Shown here: piece by piece, positions 51,758 to 60,960 of the stretch
How positions within the stretch are numbered: the stretch's first letter is position 1
How the letters are laid out: every line of letters begins with the position of its first letter
DNA from: MPNP01 sp965116235
GTDB taxonomy: Bacteria > Pseudomonadota > Alphaproteobacteria > Rhodobacterales > Rhodobacteraceae
Length of the DNA: 64,000 nt
Reading direction: 5' to 3'
NCBI GenBank assembly: GCA_965116235.1
Contig: OZ220496.1
Coordinates: 2,356,001-2,420,000, forward strand
The notes under the pieces: model-generated
The model's database searches: none
What the model saw: only the letters and a program-made list of their open reading frames with translations
Told to the model about the DNA's origin: nothing
Translations under genes and position numbers: made by a program

Positions 51758-52759
51758 ATGAAGGAAGTCGTTTTTCCTCCGCATCCTCTTTACCGTCCGC
51801 GAAGGCTCCGACAGAACCGCAACATCCGATCGCTGGTACAGGAATCCTCCCTGCAAGCATCCGACCTGATATGGCCCGTATTCGTCTGTGAAGGTCAGGG
51901 ACAAAAGGAACCGATTGACCTGATGCCGGACGTTTTTCGCTATTCGATCGAAGAAGCCATCCGTGAAATCAAGGCTGCGGTCCAGTTTGGAATCCACTTT
52001 GTTGCCCTCTTTCCCTGTGTTGCCAAGAGCGAAAAATCAGCGGACTGCCGCAATGCATGGAATCCTGATAACCTCGTGAATCGAGCCACGCGTCTTCTCA
52101 AAAAGGAAGTTCCAGAGGTCAGCATCATGCTTGATGTCGCGCTGGATCCGTACAATATTCACGGGCATGATGGAATTGTTGAGAACGGACGGGTCAACAA
52201 CGACCTGACCTTGGAATGTCTTTCACGGCAAGCCCTGAGTCACGCTCAATCAGGTGCCGATGTGCTGGGACCTTCCGACATGATGGATGGAAGGGTCGGC
52301 ATAATCCGCGAAACCCTGGATGCCAACGGCTTCAGCGATGTGGTCATTTTGTCGTATTCAGCCAAGTATGCCTCCGACTTTTATGAAGGCTTTCGGAATG
52401 CATTGGGGTCTGGCCCGTTGCTCGTTGGGGACAAGAGAACGTATCAGATGGATTACAGAAATTCGGACGAAGCCTTGCGGATGGTTCACAGAGACTTGAA
52501 AGAAGGGGCGGACATGGTAATGATCAAGCCGGGGTTGCCCTATCTGGACATCTGTCGTAGGGTCGCGGACAGTTTTAACGTGCCCGTTTTGGCTTACCAG
52601 GTGTCCGGTGAATATGCCATGATCCAGGGAGCACTTCGATCAGGCTTGTTTTCGTCCGATGCCGTTATCTTTGAAACACTGCACGCCTTCAAGCGGGCAG
52701 GATGCAGCGGGGTTCTGACCTACTTTGCTCCGTATGTTGCCCGAACTCTCAGGCATTAG
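51758..52759 (+). CDS. hemB: Porphobilinogen synthase (delta-aminolevulinate dehydratase)
   Basis: The 333-aa enzyme condenses two aminolevulinate molecules in haem and corrin synthesis. The Schiff-base lysines lie in LSYSAKYASDFYEGF and VMIKPGLPYLDI; the RPRRLRQNRNIRSLVQE N terminus and MMDGRVGIIRETLD are characteristic. The zinc-site cysteines are replaced: the stretch reads DVALDPYNIHGHDG, as in Mg-dependent alphaproteobacterial HemB. ATG 51758 has a GGAAAG box; an earlier in-frame start at 51725 is less likely. Confidence 0.96.
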   Translation: MKEVVFPPHPLYRPRRLRQNRNIRSLVQESSLQASDLIWPVFVCEGQGQKEPIDLMPDVFRYSIEEAIREIKAAVQFGIHFVALFPCVAKSEKSADCRNAWNPDNLVNRATRLLKKEVPEVSIMLDVALDPYNIHGHDGIVENGRVNNDLTLECLSRQALSHAQSGADVLGPSDMMDGRVGIIRETLDANGFSDVVILSYSAKYASDFYEGFRNALGSGPLLVGDKRTYQMDYRNSDEALRMVHRDLKEGADMVMIKPGLPYLDICRRVADSFNVPVLAYQVSGEYAMIQGALRSGLFSSDAVIFETLHAFKRAGCSGVLTYFAPYVARTLRH

Positions 52760-52890
52760 ACCATGCTCAACATGACACAAAGGCTTGATGGTTGCATTCA
52801 CGATTCGCGGATGACATTGGGCACCGATTTTGGTAAATCCAAGATCACGAATGGATAGGTAAGATCACTTTAGCTTTGTTAGGAGGCATG

Positions 52891-53445
52891 ATGTCGAATC
52901 GAGCAGGACATTCTTCCTTATGGCTCGTGCTGGTCGTCTGTATCTATATGACGCCGGCCGGACTTGTTGCCAGTGACCGGTTTTTGGAAATCGAGAGAAA
53001 GGTTGATTCCGCGATTCTCTACTTGTTGGAAGAAGTACCCAATTCGGAAAGCCTGATCAAGAACGCCAAGGGGATGCTGGTTATCCCCGTGATGACCAAG
53101 GTTGGCTTCTTGCTCGGAGGAGCCTATGGAGAAGGTGCATTCCGAATCGGCGAGAAGACCATTGAGTACTACTCCTCTTCCCAAGCCAATTACGGGTTTC
53201 AGTTTGGTGCCCAGCAATATTCGCACATCCTTTTTTTCATGACTGATGAAGCCATGAACAGATTCCTGACGTCGGATGGATTCAAATTCGGAGTCAATGC
53301 CGAAGCGTCCGTCTTGAAGGAAAGCGACTTTCGTGGTACGGACACCATATCCTCGAAATCCGATGTTATCGGCGTGGTGTTTGGTCAACAGGGCTTGATG
53401 CTGGGAGTGTCGCTGAATGGAACGGTTTACGACGAGATCGAATAG
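52891..53445 (+). CDS. Exported SYLF/Ysc84-domain protein
   Basis: The 184-aa protein has a signal peptide (LWLVLVVCIYMTPAGLVAS, cleaved near residue 28) and the SYLF domain: AKGMLVIPVMTKVGFLLGGAYGEGAF, YYSSSQANYGFQFGAQQYSHILFFMTDEAMNRFL, FKFGVNAEASVL and FGQQGLMLGVSLNGT. SYLF domains bind lipids in eukaryotes; in bacteria the protein is exported and of unknown role. ATG 52891 sits four bases after AGGAGG; a tandem ATG at 52888 is probably too close to that box. Confidence 0.88.
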   Translation: MSNRAGHSSLWLVLVVCIYMTPAGLVASDRFLEIERKVDSAILYLLEEVPNSESLIKNAKGMLVIPVMTKVGFLLGGAYGEGAFRIGEKTIEYYSSSQANYGFQFGAQQYSHILFFMTDEAMNRFLTSDGFKFGVNAEASVLKESDFRGTDTISSKSDVIGVVFGQQGLMLGVSLNGTVYDEIE

Positions 53446-53455
53446 CGGGGTATAC

Positions 53456-54334
53456 CTACTTCGGATCTAGGTGACGGAGGCGTTGAATCAGGCTTGATGT
53501 ATCCCATCGTCCACCACCCAGATTCTGAATCTCCTTGTAAAACTGGTCAATGACAGCTGTAAGAGGCAGGCTGGCTCCGATTTCTTCGGCCGTTTGAAGA
53601 CAGATGCCTAGATCCTTTCGCATCCAATCAACGGCAAATCCGAAGTCGAACTCTTCCTGAAGCATCGTTTCATGCCTGTTTTCCATTTGCCAGGAACCCG
53701 CCGCTCCCTGGGAAATGACTTCAACAACCGCGTGGCCATCAAGTTTGGCATGACGGGCAAAGTTCAAACCCTCGGCCAGTCCCTGCAACAAGCCGGCAAT
53801 GCAAATCTGATTGACCATTTTGGTCATTTGCCCTGCACCGCTTTCACCCATTCGCCGACAGATGCGAGCATAGCACTGCATGATTGCTTCCGCTTTTTCA
53901 TAGGTGTCCGGACGGCCACCACACATGATGGACAGGACGCCATTTTCGGCTCCGGCCTGTCCACCGGAAACGGGAGCATCAACGTAACCGATGGTTTTCT
54001 TTTCAGCCATTGCAGACAGTTCTCGGGTAATCTGGGCCGAGACAGTTGTATGATCAATAAAAATTGAACCCTTTGGCATTCCTGCAAAAATACCCTTGTC
54101 GCCCGTGCATACTTCGTGCAGGTCGCTGTCGTTGCCTACGCAGGCGAAGACAAACTCTCTGTCGGTGGCGGCCTCCCGCGGTGTCGCAGCCACATCGCCA
54201 CAATGCTGCGTGGCCCAGTTTTCAGCCTTTTGAGGGGTACGATTGTAGACACGCACTTCATGGCCCTGCTTGCTCAAGTGCCCGGCCATGGGGTATCCCA
54301 TGACACCTAATCCAATAAATGCAACCCTTGCCAT
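53456..54334 (-). CDS. 3-hydroxyisobutyrate dehydrogenase family NAD(P) reductase
   Basis: The 292-aa beta-hydroxyacid dehydrogenase has the Rossmann motif VAFIGLGVMGYPMAGHL, followed by VYNRTPQKA (the Arg suggests NADP preference), DHTTVSAQ, DAPVSGGQAGAENGVLSIMCGG, and the catalytic Lys in GAGQMTKMVNQ. Substrates in the family include 3-hydroxyisobutyrate, tartronate semialdehyde and glyoxylate-type acids; the neighbours do not decide between them. Tandem ATGs at 54337 and 54334 follow a weak ribosome-binding site. It is convergent with the SYLF gene, ten bases apart. Confidence 0.9.
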   Translation of the reverse strand: MARVAFIGLGVMGYPMAGHLSKQGHEVRVYNRTPQKAENWATQHCGDVAATPREAATDREFVFACVGNDSDLHEVCTGDKGIFAGMPKGSIFIDHTTVSAQITRELSAMAEKKTIGYVDAPVSGGQAGAENGVLSIMCGGRPDTYEKAEAIMQCYARICRRMGESGAGQMTKMVNQICIAGLLQGLAEGLNFARHAKLDGHAVVEVISQGAAGSWQMENRHETMLQEEFDFGFAVDWMRKDLGICLQTAEEIGASLPLTAVIDQFYKEIQNLGGGRWDTSSLIQRLRHLDPK

Positions 54335-54502
54335 CATCCAACCTTTTTCAACCAATCATTTTGTCATGAGCACCCATCCGCGCATCAGCCTGGACCGATA
54401 CGACTCTGCCAATCGACATCGTGCTTTGATAACTTGATAGTTTTACCCCAATAATCATAATCTAGTCAAACTTGAGCCAAACACTCGCACACCAGATTGC
54501 CC

Positions 54503-56956
54503 ATGCTGTTCATCTTTCGGTGGCTACTCCGCCCCCTGATCGTCATGATTACCCTCATCTGCCTTGCGGCCGGTGCCTTCTACTACTTGATCACGCGCTC
54601 TTTGCCCGATTACAACGAAACCTTTCAGGTTAATGGAATCACGTCTTCGGTAGAAATCATCCGTACCGATTTCAATATTCCCCACATCATCGGCGGCACC
54701 GATCATGACACTTTCTTTGGCCTAGGCTTTGCCCATGCTCAAGATCGGCTCTGGCAAATGATGATGCTGCGGCGCTATTCGCAAGGGAGACTGTCGGAAG
54801 TCTTCGGCAAGGCGACTCGACGAGTCGACGAACTTATGCGGCGGTATGATCTGTATGGGCTGGCCTATCAGTCCCTAGTGCATCAGGATGCCCAGACCTT
54901 GGCAGCGTTGGAAGCCTATTCACGAGGCGTCAATGCCTGGCTGGAGATCATTGCGCAGCATGGTTGGGGCCATGGCGCACCAGAACGGTTGGTATTTCCG
55001 TTTCGGTTCGAAAAATGGGCCCCGGTCGACAGCTTGGCCGTATCCAACTTGCAATCGGTGAGTCTGGCCAATCATCTGACCAGCGAAGTCCTGGGCCAGA
55101 AAATTGTGAACAAACTTGGGCCGGAAGCCTTGCGAGACCTCAATCCCGAACTTCTTCCAGACTTCATGTCGGAATTTCCAACACGCTCGGGGAATGAATT
55201 TCAGACATCCTTGTCGATCAATACGGACGAGAACGGCTTTTCACATTCATTAGGCCTGTCCTTCAACGGCTCGAATGCCTGGGTGCTTGCCCCTGAAAAA
55301 ACTGTTGCGGGCAAGTCAATTTTGGCTAACGACCCGCATTTGGACTTAACGGCTCCATCAATTTGGTATCTGGCTCGCCTGGAACTGGCCAAGGGAGGCG
55401 TCATTGGCGCCACCATCCCCGGCGTTCCCGTCATCGTGCTTGGTCGAACCAATAACCTTGCCTGGGGACTGACCAGTTCGTATGCGGATGTGCAGGATCT
55501 GTACTTCGAAAAACTGGATCCCTCAAACTCAAGCCGATACCTTACGCCGACGGGCTACAAAAACTTTGATTTAAAGGTTGCCTCCATAAGGGTCAAAGGG
55601 CAGGATAATCCGGATACAATTCAATTGATCTGGACGGAAAATGGACCCGTGATTCCTGGTCATTTCTTTGACCTGGATCAGATCACGCCTCGAGATCATG
55701 TCGTGTCGCTGGCCTGGACACTGCTGAACTCCCATAACACAGCTGTATCGGCCGGTCTCAGGCTGATGACTGCCAAGACACTGGACGAGGGTCTGGAGAC
55801 ATTGTCCCTGATCCACTCGCCAAGCCTCAACGGATTCATTACTGACGGCGAGAACATTGCTTACCAGATGACGGGCTCCATACCGAACAGGAATCCATTC
55901 CATGAAACGCAAGGGCGGCTTCCGGCGGCCGGTTGGAAATATGGCAATCGATGGCTGGGTTACGTGTCACACGAAGATCTGCCACGCCAAATCAATCCTC
56001 CCAGCCGATTTCTGGTAAACACCAACAATCAGCCGGTCCAAGCCAACTTTCCCAACCACATCAGTTTCAGGTGGGGCGATACAAAACGGATTGAGCGCAT
56101 CTCGAACATTCTGAATGATCGAACCATTCACAGCAAGGAAAGTACTGTCCAGACTCAAACGGACCTGATCTCGGAAACGGCTCGAACACTGATACCCCTT
56201 TTTGCCCACGAGCTCTGGTATACAGCCACAAATGGTACAACCGATACAGCCGTCATGCTCAAGCGATCAGCCCTTGAGCTGTTGAAGAACTGGGTCGGCG
56301 ACATGGATGCCAACAAGCCCCAACCCTTGATATACTCGCAATGGGTCAAGACAACCTTCCAATACGTCGTCCAGGATGAACTGGGTTCAATCTACAACGA
56401 CTATGCTCGTCCCAATGCTGAGTTTTTGGAACGCGTATTTACAGATCATCTGGGGGCATCAAGCTGGTGTGATATCATGCAAACCCAAGAGCAAGAGGAT
56501 TGCAACCATATCGCTTCACTGGCCTTGGAAGACACGCTTATCGAACTGGCCTCCCTTTATGGAGAAGACATCCATTTGTGGCGCTGGGGTGACGCCCACG
56601 AAATCAGACATGCCCATCAAGCATTGGGAACACAGCCGATCTTCTCTTGGCTTGTGAACATCACGAATCCAGGTGCAGGCGGCAACGACACCCTCTTCCG
56701 CACCCAAACTCTGGGTTCAGGCGACAATCCCCTAGCCAGCACACATGGGCCTACATACCGGGGAATTTACGATTTTGCAGATTTAGATGGGTCACTGTTC
56801 ATCATTCCAACGGGCCAAAGTGGACATCCGTTCTCGAAGAATTATGATGATCTGAACTCGGTCTTTATGCAGAACAAGTACATTCCCATGTACATGAATC
56901 TGGACCTTGTGCGCGCCAACTCAATTGGCACCAATATCCTCAAGCCTGATCTATAG
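54503..56956 (+). CDS. Penicillin acylase family Ntn hydrolase
   Basis: The 817-aa precursor starts with a membrane-anchor-like helix (LLRPLIVMITLICLAAGAFYYL). The alpha-chain part carries FNIPHIIGGTDHDTFFGLGFAHAQDRLWQM. The nucleophile Ser lies at FNGSNAWVLAPEKTVAGKSILANDPHL (about residue 255), where self-cleavage would create the beta chain, and the oxyanion Asn segment is GRTNNLAWGLTSSYADVQDLY. Substrates in this family include beta-lactams, N-acyl-homoserine lactones and other amides; the substrate here is unknown. It stands alone, with a 100-base gap and then a pseudogene on the other strand. Confidence 0.92.
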   Translation: MLFIFRWLLRPLIVMITLICLAAGAFYYLITRSLPDYNETFQVNGITSSVEIIRTDFNIPHIIGGTDHDTFFGLGFAHAQDRLWQMMMLRRYSQGRLSEVFGKATRRVDELMRRYDLYGLAYQSLVHQDAQTLAALEAYSRGVNAWLEIIAQHGWGHGAPERLVFPFRFEKWAPVDSLAVSNLQSVSLANHLTSEVLGQKIVNKLGPEALRDLNPELLPDFMSEFPTRSGNEFQTSLSINTDENGFSHSLGLSFNGSNAWVLAPEKTVAGKSILANDPHLDLTAPSIWYLARLELAKGGVIGATIPGVPVIVLGRTNNLAWGLTSSYADVQDLYFEKLDPSNSSRYLTPTGYKNFDLKVASIRVKGQDNPDTIQLIWTENGPVIPGHFFDLDQITPRDHVVSLAWTLLNSHNTAVSAGLRLMTAKTLDEGLETLSLIHSPSLNGFITDGENIAYQMTGSIPNRNPFHETQGRLPAAGWKYGNRWLGYVSHEDLPRQINPPSRFLVNTNNQPVQANFPNHISFRWGDTKRIERISNILNDRTIHSKESTVQTQTDLISETARTLIPLFAHELWYTATNGTTDTAVMLKRSALELLKNWVGDMDANKPQPLIYSQWVKTTFQYVVQDELGSIYNDYARPNAEFLERVFTDHLGASSWCDIMQTQEQEDCNHIASLALEDTLIELASLYGEDIHLWRWGDAHEIRHAHQALGTQPIFSWLVNITNPGAGGNDTLFRTQTLGSGDNPLASTHGPTYRGIYDFADLDGSLFIIPTGQSGHPFSKNYDDLNSVFMQNKYIPMYMNLDLVRANSIGTNILKPDL

Positions 56957-57048
56957 CTTCGCCGTGATTCCTTGACTTGCCTCATATTCTTCCGGGATCT
57001 GCAGGAAAGTGATAGGTACATGCCAGCTATAAACCGGTTCTCCAGATT

Positions 57049-57607
57049 TTACGAGTCCTGAATTATCCAAGCGACCAGATCAGCGAACGATGTACGGGCA
57101 ATAGTCTTATAAAGCTGTTTCCTTGGTTTATTCAAATCTCTTTTTGGCGCCTTCAACTTGGCAGGGAGTTCGATGCTCTCTTCGCGCGTGGTAAGTGGGC
57201 CAACGCAAATCCATCAGCCGCCGGGGTCCAGGGCTGCCCTTCTGAAATCTTTGGTCCCTCGTTGATGACGCTTTACTTAGGAGCAACCGACAGAACCATA
57301 TCCATAGATTGGGCACAACGACAGTCGTCAATCTCTAAAAGGCCGTGCGGTGTTGACCCAACTTGCCAAGAAGTTGGATCAGAGCGTCTCTGACACTCTT
57401 AATCTCGTAGCCAAGCAAATGACCGTTCGATACGGCAATGTCGATCCAGTTCTTCGCGCGCACAAGTCTGGGTTCATCGACAACTACAGTTTTGCTGCAT
57501 TTGCAGGCAGTGAGCACCTTACCATGCATGGCCTCTTGTATCTCAGAGTCTGTGCCATCCGATTCAATGCTCAACAGCTGTAGGTAGGCCGTTTCGACAA
57601 GAATCAT
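57049..57607 (-). pseudogene. Decayed sce7726-family (PD-(D/E)XK-like) gene
   Basis: On the minus strand a frame from 57607 contains SEIQEAMHGKVLTAC, VVVDEPRLVRAKNWIDIAVSNGHLLGYEIKSVRDAL, which matches the sce7726 family pattern with its D...ExK core. It hits a stop at 57335, just after the region corresponding to RL..Q. The end of the gene resumes in another frame from about 57180: ESIELPAKLKAPKRDLNKPRKQLYKTIARTSFADLVAWIIQDS, ending at 57049. The middle is lost to frameshifts. sce7726 proteins are restriction-fold proteins of accessory loci; no sce7725 partner is present. Confidence 0.7.
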
Positions 57608-57717
57608 GGTGCCAAAACTGTCTCTTCAAGCATGTCTAAGGACCACGCACACAAAATTTTCCGGATGACAGCTCACCAATGGCTGATACCGATGATGGAG
57701 ATCCTGAGTGTATAGGT

Positions 57718-57972
57718 CTAGCTGTTTTGGTTGTTCAGGACGACGTCATCATCAACGATGAGTATGTTTTCAGTGGGCATGATCGTTGAAATGGCATGCT
57801 TGTAGACGAGTTGGACCTGACTGTCACGGCGCAAGAGAAGGCAGTAGCGATCATACCAGCAAATTATGCCCGACAGCTTGACGCCATTGACAAGGAAAAT
57901 GGTAACCCCGCACTTCTCCTTGCGAATTGTGTTTATAAAGGCATCCTGTAACCTATTCTGGTTATTGTTCAT
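57718..57972 (-). CDS. hfq: RNA chaperone Hfq
   Basis: The 84-aa Sm-like protein promotes pairing of small RNAs with mRNAs. It has the Sm1 motif (QDAFINTIRKEKCGVTIFLVNGVKLSGIICWYDRYCLLLRRD) with the proximal-site residues Gln8 and Asp/Phe following, and the Sm2 motif VYKHAISTIMP. The acidic tail VDDDVVLNNQNS is short. It lies downstream of trkH, in the order ntrY-ntrX-trkA-trkH-hfq known from alphaproteobacteria; hflX, which usually follows, is absent and replaced by the sce7726 remnant. Confidence 0.96.
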   Translation of the reverse strand: MNNNQNRLQDAFINTIRKEKCGVTIFLVNGVKLSGIICWYDRYCLLLRRDSQVQLVYKHAISTIMPTENILIVDDDVVLNNQNS

Positions 57973-58085
57973 AAAACCTACTTCCGTGATTTGTCGTTAT
58001 TGTGCCGGTTTTTCCTGCCTCAGGGACGATACAGCAATTCCTGCCATTGTAAACAAAAAGAACGGCCCAGATCCAATTTCTCATT

Positions 58086-59594
58086 TTATCGCTTGATGAA
58101 TCCCGGACTCAGCATGAACAGCAGTAACACGGCCTCCAATCGTCCGATGACCATACCGAGTGAAAGTATGATTTTGGTAATCGGGGTGACCTCCTGCCAG
58201 GCAAAGACCTGCCCTTCATACAGAACGTCTACCAGAGGGCCAGCGGTCGACAAAATGGCAATGGAGGCGGTCAGGGCCAGATCGAAGGCAAATCCCTCTG
58301 CGGCCAGGATTAGTGACAGCAGTACAATCATGACAAAAAACAGGGTGAACATTATCCAGGCATCCTCCCAGCCGGATCGAGGCGTCGATGATTTGGTCTG
58401 CCGGTCTTTCAGCACACCGGATGGGTAAAGCATCGCGAACACTTCATCACCGATATGCTTTAGAAATATGCGCAGTCGCCACAGTTTGATGCCTCCGGCA
58501 TTCGTGCCGATGCCGCCGCCGACGACAACAAGAATGATCAGCAGCATACTGATGAGACTCGAAGCTGGAGCGGGTTCACGACCAGACCAGAATTGACTTT
58601 CAAATCCGGCGGTCGTGAGGAATGACAGAAAAGTGAAGAACTTGCCCCAAGCCAACTGAATGATCTGGGGTACGCCACTGACGTTATAAGTGTTGATCAG
58701 GCCAGGTCCATCATGAACGAGAGCCAGAACAATGACGATGAGAAGGATCAGGCCGGCAAGATGAACCTCTGGATCGGTTGGCAGGCTGCGAACCGCTGTC
58801 TGGACTCCTCGGGACAGCATGAACAATCGCGAAATTGCTAGCACTAGAAAGCTGGCCACGACAACTTCACTCCAAATGCTGATTGAGTCAGTTCCATGGG
58901 CAAGGACAATGCCGCTTGTGGACAGTGTCGCCATGGCCATCAATCCAGATTTGAGGAGGTCCTGTTCCAGCCAAAACAAGAGTCCGCACAGAATCAATGT
59001 GGCAGCTAGATAGAAGAGGATTAATGGAAACGTTCGTTGAATGATCGGTGTCTCATCTTCAGCGAATATGCCCAGATTGGCAGCAGTATGGCCGCTGCCG
59101 CTCGCTCGGCTCAGCTGTTCCAGCAGATTGAGGCCAAAATGCTTAATCACGATGCTGGCAAGAATCCAGACCACAAGGCCGCCTATCCACGCAATGAATC
59201 CGCGCCAGAAGTGAATGGCCTTTGCTCCGTCGAAATGGTCAGGCAACAGTGAAATTCCGGTTGTCGTGAGGCACGACACGGCCTCAAAGTAAGCGTCAAT
59301 CAGTGAAAAGTCTTCTACAGCCGTGAAAAAGGGACAGGCCAGAATCATGGGGAGAAGGAGAAATATGGAGGCCATCTCCAGAATGTCATGGCGAATGGAG
59401 GACTGAAGGTGTGATCGAAAGGTTGCAATGCCAAGAAACAGACCAAGGACAATGGTCATTATTCCTTGATAAAAGAATATTCGGGCAACATCATGCTCAT
59501 CATGGATATCGCCGATGATGGCAGGCAACATCATGGACACGCCGGAAACCAGCGTCGCGAGTGCAACGAAACTGACCTTGGCGCTAATAACCAT
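58086..59594 (-). CDS. trkH: Trk potassium uptake membrane subunit TrkH
   Basis: The 502-aa channel subunit has about ten membrane helices in four MPM repeats. Selectivity-filter glycine regions are seen in DAYFEAVSCLTTTGISLLP, LMAMATLSTSGIVL, FLSFLTTAGFESQFWSG and LTASIAILSTAGPLVD. It works with TrkA on the inner membrane for K+ uptake. ATG 59594 (or GTG 59600) overlaps the end of trkA by 11 to 17 bases, so the two are translationally coupled. The C terminus ends FMLSPGFIKR. Confidence 0.94.
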   Translation of the reverse strand: MVISAKVSFVALATLVSGVSMMLPAIIGDIHDEHDVARIFFYQGIMTIVLGLFLGIATFRSHLQSSIRHDILEMASIFLLLPMILACPFFTAVEDFSLIDAYFEAVSCLTTTGISLLPDHFDGAKAIHFWRGFIAWIGGLVVWILASIVIKHFGLNLLEQLSRASGSGHTAANLGIFAEDETPIIQRTFPLILFYLAATLILCGLLFWLEQDLLKSGLMAMATLSTSGIVLAHGTDSISIWSEVVVASFLVLAISRLFMLSRGVQTAVRSLPTDPEVHLAGLILLIVIVLALVHDGPGLINTYNVSGVPQIIQLAWGKFFTFLSFLTTAGFESQFWSGREPAPASSLISMLLIILVVVGGGIGTNAGGIKLWRLRIFLKHIGDEVFAMLYPSGVLKDRQTKSSTPRSGWEDAWIMFTLFFVMIVLLSLILAAEGFAFDLALTASIAILSTAGPLVDVLYEGQVFAWQEVTPITKIILSLGMVIGRLEAVLLLFMLSPGFIKR

Positions 59595-60942
59595 CAGCAC
59601 TGAAGAATTGCGTTATTTTCTTCACGTCCTTTGCCAGCATGAAAAGAATTAGTCGGTCGTTCTCAAGGATTGTCGTTTCCGGCGTGAAGCCGATGGTCTG
59701 CCCATCGCGAAAGACGCCACCTACGAGCATCGGCAGTTTCAGATCCTTGATCCTTTTGCCAATAAAGTGGAATGACTTGCCGATTTTGATTTCACTGAGC
59801 TCGCCCTCGTCCTCACCCACAATGTACACCTGCTGGAACGGGAGCGGCTTGACGCTGAACAATACGCGGGACACGGTGGTCGTTTGGGGATTCACGATGA
59901 TGTCGATACCCATCGAGTAGGCGAGCTGGGTCAGCGAGATGTCCTTCAGCAAGCCGACAGTCGTAATTTTCGGATTGAGCCTCTTCGCCTGGTGCAGGGC
60001 CAGCATGTTGGTATGATCATCCTGCGTGAAGGCCACAACAGTCTGAGCCGTTTGGATGCCGGCCTCGGCCAGCAGTTCGCTGTCCATTCCATCGCCTTGA
60101 AACACGGTTGACTGGATCAGGTTCTGAGCCAGCGTCTCGGCACGCGCGGCGTTCTTTTCAATGATGTGGATTGTCGGAATGTACTGCCGCATCTGAAGCA
60201 TGCGCGCGAAATCCATGCCAACCCTTCCCCCGCCGATAACAATGACCCGAAGATGCGGGGACTTCTCCACACCGAAGATCTCGAGGGTGCGTTCCAGATC
60301 ATCATGGGCGGAAACGAAATAGACCTCGTCACCTTCAACCAGGTTGTCATCCGAGCCCGCCAAACCCAGTTTTCCATTGCGACGAAAACCGACGACGTGG
60401 GTCTTCAGACCCAAAAAGGAAGCGGAGAGTTGGCGTAGGGGCGTATTGAGGACGTTACTGCTTGCAGTCAGCTTTATTCCGATGATGTGAGCCTGTCCAT
60501 CAAACAGGTCCTGATAATAAATCAGCTGACGCGACTGGATCAGTCGCTGAGCCGTATCTGCAACGGTTCCTTCCGGATTGATGATCACATTGACAAAGCC
60601 GCCTTGTGATCGTTCAATGAACTTGTGATAATTCTGGTTCCGAACGCGAACGATGGAAAAGATGTCCGGCACGATCTTTTCGGCAATATAGGCAATCATG
60701 ACATTGCGGTCATCTGATGGTGTGGCGACGACAATCATGTTGGTATTGTGAATGTCAGCCTGTTCCAGATCGGCCCGGCAGTTTCCCTCGGCCACCACGC
60801 CATTGATATTAAATTTCTCGGTGATGTGACCAATGTGCTCGGCATTGTTATCCAAGACGGTAATGGTGCAATCTTTTTCATGAACCAGATACCTGCATAT
60901 CTGGACACCCACCTGGCCGGCTCCGATGACAAGAATCTTCAT
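59584..60942 (-). CDS. trkA: Trk potassium uptake regulator TrkA
   Basis: The 452-aa cytoplasmic gating protein has two tandem RCK units. Each begins with a Rossmann dinucleotide motif: MKILVIGAGQVGVQICRYL at residue 1 and LRVIVIGGGRVGMDFARML near residue 232. TrkA_C domains follow each (about 140-215 and 365-450, e.g. EGDEVYFVSAHDDLE and ENDRLILFMLAKDVKK). NAD(H)/ATP binding regulates TrkH. It starts 18 bases after the ntrX stop. Confidence 0.96.
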   Translation of the reverse strand: MKILVIGAGQVGVQICRYLVHEKDCTITVLDNNAEHIGHITEKFNINGVVAEGNCRADLEQADIHNTNMIVVATPSDDRNVMIAYIAEKIVPDIFSIVRVRNQNYHKFIERSQGGFVNVIINPEGTVADTAQRLIQSRQLIYYQDLFDGQAHIIGIKLTASSNVLNTPLRQLSASFLGLKTHVVGFRRNGKLGLAGSDDNLVEGDEVYFVSAHDDLERTLEIFGVEKSPHLRVIVIGGGRVGMDFARMLQMRQYIPTIHIIEKNAARAETLAQNLIQSTVFQGDGMDSELLAEAGIQTAQTVVAFTQDDHTNMLALHQAKRLNPKITTVGLLKDISLTQLAYSMGIDIIVNPQTTTVSRVLFSVKPLPFQQVYIVGEDEGELSEIKIGKSFHFIGKRIKDLKLPMLVGGVFRDGQTIGFTPETTILENDRLILFMLAKDVKKITQFFSADGY

Positions 60943-60960
60943 GATGCGGCCAAATCCCGA

